Positions 1 to 11,470 of a DNA stretch of 64,000 bases are shown here, piece after piece. Origin of the DNA: Steinernema hermaphroditum (Eukaryota > Nematoda > Chromadorea > Rhabditida > Steinernematidae); the NCBI GenBank assembly GCA_030435675.1, contig CM059623.1, forward strand, positions 10,008,012 to 10,072,011. The letters are read 5' to 3'. A program made the position numbers and the translations under genes. Within the stretch, counting starts at the first letter, position 1; each line of letters starts with the position of its first letter. The notes beneath the pieces are model-generated. The model was given only the letters and a program-made list of their open reading frames with translations. It searched no databases and was not told where the DNA came from.

Positions 1-3000
1 TGAATCTTCCAATGTCGTCCGTGGTCAGAACGACTCCGTCAGGGCCAACTGGACGTCCAGAGTCATCTGTTGGAACGACGCCTCCATCGGGAAGAACATG
101 GCGACCTGTCGATTCCGTTGGAAGGAGACCGCCATCGGGGCGAGTGACCGGGTAGATGAAGTGGCCAGATTCGTCGGTTGCAAGGGGCTTAACAGTCTTG
201 ATCTTCTTTTCGTCGTAAACGGCGTTTCCTTCTTCGTCGAGAGGAAGAGGAGAGCCGTCTGGCGCCACAGGGCGACCCGCAGCGTTGGTGGGAATCGGCT
301 CTCCATTTGGTGCGAAAGCTCTTCCTTCTGAATCCGTTGGAAGTGGATGACCGTCAGGTCCAACGACGGGGTAGATGGGTCGTCGATGCTCGTCGGTAGG
401 CAACGGGTTTCCATCAGGGCCCACAGCCGGATAGATGTAATTTCCGGAAGAATCTGTGGGAAGCACAGAGCCGTCAGGGGCAAGGGGTCTTCCGCTTTCG
501 TCAATCAGAATTTCGCGACCTTCGGGCGAGACGTAGCGACCGGTGGAATCTGTGGACAAGGGCAGGCTGTCAGGACCAGTCACTGGGTAGATCATGCGAC
601 CATAGGAGTCGGTGGGAAGTGGCTTCGCTGCTCTGATCTTCTCTTCGTCGTAGACAACGTTGCCACTCGAGTCCATGGGAAGTGGAGAACCATCTGGAGC
701 GACTGGGCGTCCGGCAGCGTTGGTAGGAACAGGCTGGCCGTCTTTCGCAAGAGCCTTTCCTTCTGAATCCGTCGGAAGTGGATGACCGTCAGGTCCAACA
801 ACAGGGTAAATCGGTCTTCGGTTCTGGTCGGTCGGCAGAGGTCTTCCATCGGGTCCAATAGCAGGATAAACGTATTTTCCAGTCGTGTCCGTGGGTAGCA
901 CTGATCCATCATTTGCCAACGGTCGTCCACTACTGTCAGTGACAATGTGTTCTCCGGAAGGTGACACATAGTGACCAGTTGAATCCGTGGACAAGGGTAG
1001 GCTGTCGGGCCCCGTAACCGGATAGATTACCATTCCTGATGTGTCGGTGGGAAGGGGTTTCACCTCCTTTATCCTCTCTGCGTCATAGACAGCATTTCCA
1101 TACGAGTCGGTTGGAAGTGGAGTTCCATCGGGGGCAATGGGTCTTCCAGCGGCATTTGTAGGGAGAGGTTCTCCATCGGGCCCCAGTGCTCTTCCTTCGG
1201 AATCTGTAGTCAGAGGATGGCCATCAGGTCCCACCACGGGATAGATAGGGCGGCGATTTTCGTCGGTCGGCAATGGTTTTCCATCGGGTCCGGTGACCGG
1301 ATAGATGTACTTTCCACTCTCATCAGTAGGCAGGACACCTCCGTCAGGCCCAATTGGGCGTCCACCTTCATCAACAGGAATTGTCGTGCCATCGGGAGAG
1401 ATGTAGTGACCAGTGGAATCTGTAGCCAGCGGAAGGCTGTCCGGTCCGGTCACAGGGTAGATGACATGTCCGGTGGCATCTGTAGGCAGAGGCTTGATCT
1501 TCTTGATCTTTTCAGCGTCGTAGACGACGTTTCCACTCGAATCTGTCGGCAGCACAGAGCCGTCAGGGGCGATCGGTCGTCCGGCCGCGTTGGTGGGAAC
1601 TGGCTTTCCATCTTCGCCGATGGCTCTTCCTTCGGAATCCTTGGGTAGAGGTCGTCCATCGGGTCCAACGACTGGGTAAATCGGTTTTCCACTGGAATCG
1701 GTTGGGAGAATGCTTCCATCGGGCTTGGTGGCGGGGTACACATAAGATCCGGAACTGTCAGTTGGCAAAACTTTGCCGTCGGGTCCAAGTGGTCTTCCGA
1801 AGTCGTCACTTTCGACCGCTTCTCCTCTTGCATTTACGTATCTACCAGTAGAGTCAGTTGCAAGGGGCTTGCCATCAGGTCCAACTACAGGGTACAGGAC
1901 CTTTCCAGTGGCATCAGTTGGGAGAGTCTTAGCCTTGGTTATTTCGTCTTCGACATCCAAAAGTCGGCCATACTCATCAGTCGGAAGCGGGCTTCCATCG
2001 GGACCAACTGCAGGGTAGACGTATCGACCAGTGATGTCGGTTGGCAGCACTTCTCCTCCAGGCCCAAGAGGGCGTCCTGTGCTGTCCGTTGCCACCGGTT
2101 CACCATCTGGACCGAGATACTTTCCACTATGATCTATTGGAAGTGGCGAGCCATCCGGCGATGTAACAGGGTAGATGAAGCGACCGGTTTCGTCTGTCGG
2201 CAAAGGTTTCGCCTGCTTAATCTTATCGGTATCGTAGACAGCATTTCCCTCGCCATCGAGAGGAAGTGGGGAGCCGTCTGGAGCGACAGGACGACCAGCA
2301 GCATTGGTTGGAACCGGCCGTCCATCTTCGCCGATAAATCGGTCTTCAGAATCTTTCGGCAATGGATGGCCGTCAGGACCCACCACTGGATAGACTGGTC
2401 TTCGGTTCTCGTCCGTAGGGAGTGGGCTTCCATCAGGTCCGATTGCGGGATAAATGTACCTTCCAGACTCGTCTGTAGGCAGAACAGAAGCATCAGGGCC
2501 AAGAGGTCTTCCACTGTCATCGATGGCAATTTGTTCACCTTCAGGAGTGACGTGGCGACCAGTCGCATCCGTCGCCAATGGAAGGCTATCAGGGCCAGTC
2601 ACTGGGTAGATCATTCTTCCTAGATCGTCTGTTGGAAGAGGTTTCACCTTCTTAATCTGCTCGGCGTCGTAGACAACATTTCCTTCCGCGTTTGTGGGGA
2701 GTGCGCTTCCATCTGGAGCGACTGGGTGTCCTGCAGCATTTGTAGGCACTGGTAGTCCATCGGGTCCCAGTGCTCTTCCTTCAGAATCTGTAGTCAGAGG
2801 ATGGCCATCAGGTCCCACCACGGGATAGATAGGGCGGCGATTTTCGTCGGTCGGCAATGGTTTTCCATCGGGTCCAGTAACTGGATAGATGTACTTTCCG
2901 CTCTCATCAGTAGGCAGGACAGCTCCGTCGGGCCCTATTGGTCGTCCGCCTTCATCAACAGGAATCGTCGTGCCATCGGGAGAGATGTAGTGACCAGTGG

Positions 3001-6000
3001 AATCTGTAGCCAGCGGAAGGCTGTCCGGTCCGGTCACAGGGTAGATGACATGTCCGGTGGCATTTGTAGGCAGAGGCCTGATCTTCTTGATCTTTTCGGC
3101 GTCGTAGATGACGTTTCCACTCGAATCTGTCGGCAGCACAGAGCCGTCAGGGGCGATCGGTCGTCCGGCCGCGTTGGTGGGAACTGGCTTTCCATCTTCG
3201 CCGATGGCTCTTCCTTCGGAATCCTTGGGTAGAGGTCGTCCATCGGGTCCGACGACTGGGTAGATCGGTTTTCCACTGGAATCGGTTGGGAGAATGCTTC
3301 CATCGGGCTTCGTTGCGGGGTACACATAAAATCCAGAGCTGTCAGTTGACAGGAGTTTACCATCTGGTCCAAGTGGTCTTCCGAAGTCGTCCGATTCCAC
3401 AGGTTCTCCTTGGGGATCAATGTGTCTTCCTGTGGAATCAGTGGACAACCGATAACCATCAGGTCCAACAATTGGACGAAGAACTTTTCCGGTAGTATCC
3501 GTAGGGAACATTTTGGCCTTCGTAATCTCGTCGGTCACATGGACAGGCTTTCCGTAAGTGTCGGTAGGGAGGGGACTTCCATCTGGTCCGACAACAGGGT
3601 AGACATATCGGCCAACAGAATCGGTGGGCAGCAATTCTCCATCGGGTCCTAGCGGTCGACCGGACTGATCTGTTTCGAGGGTTTTGCCGTCTGGGCCGAT
3701 GTAGTGACCAGTGGAGTCCGTTGGCAGGAGAGATCCGTCGGCTGAGGTGACCGGGTAGATCATGTGGCCAGAGTCATCCGTCGGAAGCGGCTTGGCTTCA
3801 CTGATCTTCTCTTCGTCGTAGATGACATTTCCGCGAGAGTCCTTAGGCAAAGGAGTTCCGTCAGGAGCCACAGGTTGTCCAGCTGCGTTGGTGGGCAGAG
3901 GTTTGCCATCGGGCTTGAGAGCCTTTCCTTCTGAATCGGTCGCCAGAGGGTGGCCGTCGGGTCCCACCACGGGGTAGATCGGCCTACGGTGCTCGTCCGT
4001 CGGCAAAGGTTCTCCATCAGCACCGATCACAGGGTAGATGTATTTTCCGCTTTCGTCAGTTGGAAGAACATCTCCATCGGGGCCAAGTGGTCGTCCACTT
4101 TTGTCTGTCGTGATTTCCTTTCCTTCTTCTGTTACATAGTGACCAGTTGAATCCGTGGACAAGGGTAGGCTGTCGGGCCCCGTAACCGGATAGATTACCA
4201 TTCCTGATATGTCGGTGGGAAGGGGCTTCACCTCCTTTATCTTCTCTCCGTCGTAAACAACGTTTCCATACGAGTCGGTTGGAAGTGGAGTTCCATCAGG
4301 GGCGATGGGTCTTCCAGCGGCATTTGTAGGGAGAGGTTCTCCATCGGGCCCCAGTGCTCTTCCTTCGGAATCTGTAGTTAGAGGATGGCCATCAGGTCCC
4401 ACCACGGGATAGATAGGGCGGCGATTTTCGTCGGTCGGCAATGGTTTTCCATCGGGTCCGATGACCGGATAGATGTACTTTCCGCTCTCACCAGTAGGTA
4501 GGACAGCGCCGTCAGGTCCAATTGGCCGTCCACCTTCATCAACAGGAATCGTCGTGCCATCGGGAGAGATGTAGTGACCAGTGGAATCTGTAGCCAGCGG
4601 AAGGCTGTCCGGTCCGGTCACAGGGTAGATGACATGTCCGGTGGCATCTGTAGGCAGAGGCCTGATCTTCTTGATCTTTTCAGCGTCGTAGACGACGTTT
4701 CCACTCGAATCTGTCGGCAGCACAGAGCCGTCAGGGGCGATCGGTCGTCCGGCCGCGTTGGTGGGAACTGGCTTTCCATCTTCGCCGATGGCTCTTCCTT
4801 CGGAATCCTTGGGTAGAGGTCGTCCATCGGGTCCGACGACTGGGTAGATCGGTTTTCCACTGGAGTCGGTGGGAAGAATGCTTCCATCGGACTTCGTTGC
4901 GGGGTAAACGTAGGATCGGGAACTGTCAGTTGGCAAAACTTTGCCGTCAGGTCCAAGTGGTCTTCCGAAGTCATCTGTTTCTAGCGGCTCTCCTCGCTGA
5001 TCGACATATCTTCCAGTGGAATCTGTTGCTAGCGGAGAGCCATCGGGTCCAACTACTGGATACAAGATCTTTCCGGTGACGTCCGTCGGAAGGGTCTTCG
5101 CCTTCGTGACTTCATCTTCAATCTCCATCGGTCGGCCTGACACATCTGTTGGCAATGGACTTCCATCTGGTCCAACTTCGGGATAGACGTAACGTCCTGT
5201 GGAATCGGTAGCCAACAGTTCGCCTCCAGGTCCCAGAGGTCTTCCTGATGCATCTCTGGCGATTGTTTCTCCATCGGGGCCGACGTAGTGGCCACTCGAG
5301 TCTGTTGGGAGAAGAGATCCATCGGCAGACGTGACTGGATATATCATTCGCCCGGAATCATCAGTAGGGAGAGGCTTTGCTATCTTGATCTTCTCTTCGT
5401 CATACACCGCATTTCCTTCGGAATCCGTCGAAAGTGGAGTTCCATCGGGCGCCACAGGCTGTCCAGCAGCGTTTGTGGGAATAGCCTTTCCATCGGATCC
5501 CACTGCTCTGCCCGAAGCGTCGGTCGGAAGTGTATGTCCATCTGGTCCAACTACAGGATAGATTGGTCTCTGATTCTTATCGGTCGGTAGAGGTTCTCCG
5601 TCTGGTCCAGTCACCGGATAGATGTATTTTCCGCGATAACTTGTTGGAAGAACGGATCCATCAGGTCCAAGAGGTCTTCCGCTTTCATCGGTGGCGATTC
5701 GTTCGCCTTCAGAGGTGACGTAATGTCCGGTAGAATCAGTAGAAAGTGGAAGACTATCCGGCCCAGTAATGGGGTAGATCATTCGGCCGTCTTCATCAGT
5801 TGGCAAAGGCTTTGCTTCCTTGACAGTCACTGCGTCATAAACAACATTACCCTGGGAATCCGTTGGTAGAGGGCTGCCATCCGGAGATATTGGCTTTCCT
5901 GCAGCATCTGTGGGCAGAACTTTTCCATTCGGCCCAATTGCCTTGCCTTCGGAATCCACCGGGAGAGGACGGCCATCAGGTCCGACTACAGGGTAGATTG

Positions 6001-9000
6001 GCCTCTGATTTTGATCAGTTGGCAGTGGCTTTCCATCGGGTCCAGTGACTGGATAGATGTACTTTCCACTCTCATCAGTAGGTAGGATAGCGCCGTCGGG
6101 CCCAATTGGTCGTCCACCTTCATCAACAGGAATTGTCGTGCCATCGGGAGAGATGTAGTGACCAGAGGAATCTGTAGCCAGCGGAAGGCTGTCCGGTCCG
6201 GTCACAGGGTAGATGACATGTCCGGTGGCATCTGTAGGCAGAGGCTTGATCTTCTTGATCTTTTCAGCGTCGTAGACGACGTTTCCACTCGAATCTCTCG
6301 GCAGCTCAGAGCCGTCAGGGGCGATCGGTCGTCCGGCCGCGTTGGTAGGAACTGGCTTTCCATCTTCGCCGATGGCTCTTCCTTCGGAATCCTTGGGTAG
6401 AGGTCGTCCATCGGGTCCAACGACTGGGTAAATCGGTTTTCCACTGGAATCGGTTGGGAGAATGCTTCCATCGGGCTTGGTGGCGGGGTACACATAAGAT
6501 CCGGAACTGTCAGTTGGCAAAACTTTGCCGTCGGGTCCAAGTGGTCTTCCGAAGTCGTCACTTTCGACCGCTTCTCCTCTTGCATTTACGTATCTACCAG
6601 TAGAGTCAGTTGCAAGGGGCTTGCCATCAGGTCCAACTACAGGGTACACCACTTTTCCGGTGGCATCAGTGGGGAGAATTTTTGCCTTCGTTACTCCGTC
6701 TTCTATGTAAACAGGCCGTCCACTCGAGTCAGTGGGTAGCGGACTTCCGTCAGGCCCAACAAGAGGGTAAACAAACCGTCCTGAGGAATCAGTTGGCAGA
6801 ACATCTCCGGAAGGTGCAAGCGGTCTTCCAGAGTCATCAGTCACGATCGGTTTTCCGTCAGGTCCGACATAATGTCCACTGGAGTCTGTGGAGAGCACTG
6901 ACCCATCGGCTGAGGTTACCGGGTAGATCATGTGGCCAGAGTCATCTGTCGGGAGAGGTTCGGCTTCTTGGATCTTCTCTTCGTCGTAGACTACGTTGCC
7001 TTGAGAGTCCGTTGGAAGGGGCGAACCATCGGGAGCGACTGGTTTTCCAGCTGCGTTGGTCCAGCCGCCGTCAGGCTTCAGAGGTTTTCCCTCGGAGTCG
7101 GTAGGCAAGGGTTCGCCGTCAGGTCCCACCACGGGGTAGATTGGCCTCTGGTGTTCATCAGTTGGAAGAGGACTTCCATCAGGGCCAATAGCAGGATAAA
7201 TGTACTTCTTGGTTTCGTCGGTGGGGAGCACCGATCCGTCAGGTCCCAGCGGTCGTCCGCTCTCATCAGTGGCGATTCCTTTTCCTTCGGGAGACACAAA
7301 GTGACCAGTGGAGTCAGTGGCCAAGGGAAGACTGTCAGGGCCGGTGACCGGGTAGATCATATGGCCAGAGTCATCAGTCGGGAGCGGCCTGGCTTCACTG
7401 ATCTTCTCTTCGTCGTAGATGACATTTCCGCGAGAGTCCTTAGGCAAAGGAGTTCCGTCAGGAGCCACAGGTTGTCCAGCTGCGTTGGTGGGCATAGGCT
7501 GGCCATCGGGCTTGAGGGCCTTTCCTTCTGAATCGGTCGCCAGAGGGTGGCCGTCGGGTCCCACCACGGGGTAGATCGGCCTTCTGTTCTCGTCAGTTGG
7601 CAGAGGCTCTCCATCGGGACCCGTGGGGATGAAGACGTACTTTCCTGATTCATCAGTAGGGAAGACAGATCCGTCAGCTCCGCGTGGACGGCCACTTTCG
7701 TCGACGGTGATCTTCTCTCCAGATGGAGACACGTGGTGGCCAGAGCTGTCGGTGGGCAGTGGAAGGCCATCTGGGCCTGTGACTGGGTAGATCATTCGTC
7801 CTTCTGCATCGGTCGGCAGTGGCTTGGCCTCCTTGATCTTTTCGGGATCGTAGACCACTTTGCCTTGAGAATCTGTTGGAAGGGGACTTCCATCAGGAGC
7901 CACAGGTTGTCCGGCAGCGTTGGTTGGCAGAGGCTTACCGTCGGACTGCTGGGGTCTTCCTTCAGAGTCGGTGGGTAGGGGTTTGCCTTCAGGTCCAACA
8001 ACTGGGTAGATCGGTCTACGGTGTTCATCGGTGGGAAGGGGTTCTCCATCGGGGCCAACAGCAGGGTAGATGTACTTTCCTGTGGCGTCCGTTGGAAGCA
8101 CCTTGTTGTCAGGGCCAAGAGGCCTTCCATTGTCATCCACCTCGACCTTCTTGCCGTCAGGAGAGACGTAGAAGCCTGTAGAATCGGTGGCGAACGGCAG
8201 TCCATCAGGTCCAGTCACGGGGTAGATCAGACGTTCGAGCTTGTCGGTTGGCAGAGGCTTCCTCTTCTTCATCTCCTCTTCGTCGTAGACGACGTTTCCT
8301 CTGTGATCAGTGGGCAGCGGAGATCCATCGGGCGCCAGTGGGTAGCCGTCAGCGTCGGTGGGCAGCGGATTGAAGTCATATCCGACTGGTCGTCCGTCGT
8401 CATCCACTGGAAGATACATGCCGTTCGGTTGAACCACAGGGTGGATCGGACGTCCATGGAGGTCGGTGGGCAGGACTTCGCCTTCAGGTCCAAACACGTC
8501 CGGGTAGACGTAGTTCTTCCGGTAGTCCTTGGAGAGAACTTCACCGCTGGGTGACAGTGGACGGCCCTGCTTGTCGACGGGGATTTGTTCTCCGGAGGGT
8601 AAGATGTAGTGACCAGAGCTGTCGGTGGGCAGCAGATTGCCATCTTTGTCGACCACTGGGGCGAAATACTCGGTAGGAAGGGGCTTGGCTGCTGTGACCT
8701 CTTCGGGGTACAGCACATTTCCTTCAGAGTCTGTGGGAAGAGGACTTCCATCGTAGTCAATCGGCTGGCCAGCGCCGTTGGTGGGCACCGGAGTTCCGTC
8801 GTTTCCGAGGGCTCTTCCTTCAGAATCAGTCGGCAGAGGCTGTCCGTTTGGTCCGATGACCGGGTAGATTGGCTTTCCATTGGAGTCCGTTGGAAGGATG
8901 CTGCCGTCGGGTTTGGTCGCGGGGTATACGAACTTTCCAGAAGAATCAGTTGGGAGGACGTTTCCGTCAGGTCCAAGAGGTTTTCCGTATTGGTCACCTT

Positions 9001-11470
9001 TCACGCGCTCTCCATTTGGACTGATGTATGTACCACTAGAATCCGTAGGGAGTGGTTGACCATCTGGTCCAGCAACAGGATAGTTGACTTTTCCAGGAAC
9101 TTCCGGTATTCCTTCTTCAATTTCAACGCGTCTTCCATCCGGTCCGACAACAGGGTAGACATATCGGCCAGCAGAATCGGTGGGCAGCAATTCTCCTTCT
9201 GGTCCGAGAGGCCGACCGGACTGATCTGTTTCGAGGGTTTCGCCGTCTGGGCCGATGTAGTGACCAGTGGAGTCTGTTGGCAGGAGAGATCCGTCGGCTG
9301 AGGTGACCGGGTAGATCATGTGGCCAGAGTCATCCGTCGGAAGCGGCTTGGCTTCACTGATCTTCTCTTCATCGTAGATGACATTTCCGCGAGAGCCTGT
9401 AGGCAAAGGAGTTCCGTCAGGAGCCACAGGCTGTCCAGCTGCGTTGGTGGGCAGAGGCTTGCCGTCGGGCTTGAGGGCCATTCCTTCTGAATCGGTCGCC
9501 AGAGGGTGGCCGTCGGGTCCCACCACGGGGTAGATCGGCCTACGGTGCTCGTCCGTCGGCAAAGGTTCTCCATCAGCACCGATCACAGGGTAGATGTATT
9601 TTCCGCTTTCGTCAGTTGGAAGAACATCTCCATCGGGGCCAAGTGGTCGTCCACTTTTGTCTGTCGTGATTCCTTCTCCACCTGGGGCGACGTAGTGGCC
9701 AGTAGTGTCTGTAGCCAGAGGAAGACTGTCAGGACCAGTTACTGGGTAGATCATCCGACCAGTTTGGTCTGTTGGAAGGGGCTTGGCTCCTTTGATCTTA
9801 TCGGCGTCGTAAATCACATTTCCATGGGCATCTGTTGGAAGGGGAGTTCCGTCTGGGGCAATCGGGTGCCCAGCAGCATTCGTGGGAACGGCTTCGCCAT
9901 CTGGCATGAGAGCTCTTCCTTCTGAATCCTTGGGCAAGGGTCGTCCATCGGGTCCAACAACTGGGTAAATAGGTCTTTGGTGGATGTCGGTTGGTAGAGG
10001 GCTTCCGTCGGGTCCCACAGCAGGGTAGATGTACTTTCCGGATTTATCTGTGGGGAGGACAGAACCGTCAGGTCTAAGAGGGCGTCCGCTCTCGTCCGTG
10101 GTGATTTTCTCTCCGTCCTTTGTGACGTGGTGACCGGTACTGTCAGTGGCAAAAGGCAATCCATCAGGTCCAGTGACCGGGTAAATCATCTTTCCAGTTT
10201 CATCAGTCGGAAGTGGCTTCGCTTCCTTGATCTTCTGAGGGTCGTAAACGACGTTTCCTTGCGAATCTGTGGGCAGAGGCGTTCCATCGGGAGCGATCGG
10301 CTGTCCAGCGGCGTTAGTAGGAATCGGACGACCGTCGGGCAGGACAGCTTTGCCTTCGGAATCCTTTGGAAGGGGTCTTCCGTCGGGTCCGATGACAGGG
10401 TAGATCGGTCTTTTGTTGTCATCGGTGGGAAGTGGTTCGCCATCGGGACCAGTTACCGGATAGATGTACTTTCCAGTTTTATCGGTGGGGAGAACAGTTC
10501 CATCTGGACCAAGTGGGCGACCACTTTCGTCAATGGCGATCTCTTCTCCTGACGGTGAAAGATGGCGGCCGTTGCTGTCCGTGGGCAGAGGAAGACCATC
10601 GGGGCCGGTGACAGGGTAAATCATACTGCCTGAGTCATCTGTTGGCAGTGGCTTGGCTTTTCTGATCGCCTCAGGATCGTAGATGATGTTCCCGTCTTCA
10701 TCGAGAGTGAGTGGAGAGCCATCAGGGGCGACAGGTCGGCCAGCGGCATTTGTGGGAACCGGTTTGCCATCAGGTGCAGTGGCCTGGCCTCTTGAATCCT
10801 TGGGAAGAGGACGTCCATCAGGACCAATGACAGGATAAATCGGTCTTTGATTTTCGTCAGTGGGAAGAGCGCTTCCATCTGGTCCCACTGCTGGATAGAT
10901 GTAGGTTCCGGTCTTGTCAGTGGGAAGCACTTTCCTGTCAGGACCAAGGGGTCGTCCACTGTTGTCCGTCAGGATCTCGTCTCCAGAAGGCGAAAGGTGC
11001 TGTCCATTACTATCTGTGGCAAGGGGTAATCCGTCTGGTCCGACAATCGGGTAGATCATTCGTCCACTCTGGTCTGTTGGTAGCGGTCGTTCTTCTTTGG
11101 CCTTCTCCAAGTCGTAGACGACATTTCCACTTTCGTCAATGGGCAACAGAGATCCTTCAGGGGTCAGTGGCCTTCCACTGGCATCGGTGGGAATCGGGTG
11201 CCCATCTTCACCAAGTGCCTTTCCTTGAGAATCGGTCGGCAGAGGTACTCCATCAGGTCCGATTACTGGGTAGATCGGCTTGAAGTTCTCATCTGTGGGC
11301 AAGGCGCTTCCGTCAGGTCCAAACACAGGATAGACGTATCGGCCGGAATCATCCGTTGGAAGCACGCTTCCGTCGGGCCCGAGAGGAAGTCCCGCCTTGT
11401 CGACGGGCAGCTTCCTTCCATCTTCTCGGATAATCGTACCAAGGCTGTCGGTGGGAAGAACATCGCCCGC
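1..11470 (-). repeat. Coding repeat array A (GPDG/PLPTD repeat), exon runs off the left edge
   Basis: The exon begins at 11496 (acceptor TTAATTAG) and stays open on the minus strand to base 1, where it still reads [13 protein letters not shown]. It carries the same 16/20-residue units and 145-residue higher-order repeat as array C. The marker segment recurs about every 430-435 bp (for example near 205, 634, 1067 and 1500). Some stretches are nearly identical to stretches of array C (see findings). No stop codon or frameshift interrupts the frame over 11.5 kb. Confidence 0.9.

Noticed and set aside
7733..9301. Long plus-strand open frames across the dig-1 arrays (up to 273 codons, also at 16614-17435 and 24231-25109)
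   Set aside because: They are antisense to the repeat exons. They recur wherever the same repeat cycles recur, so they are a by-product of biased codons in the real minus-strand frame.
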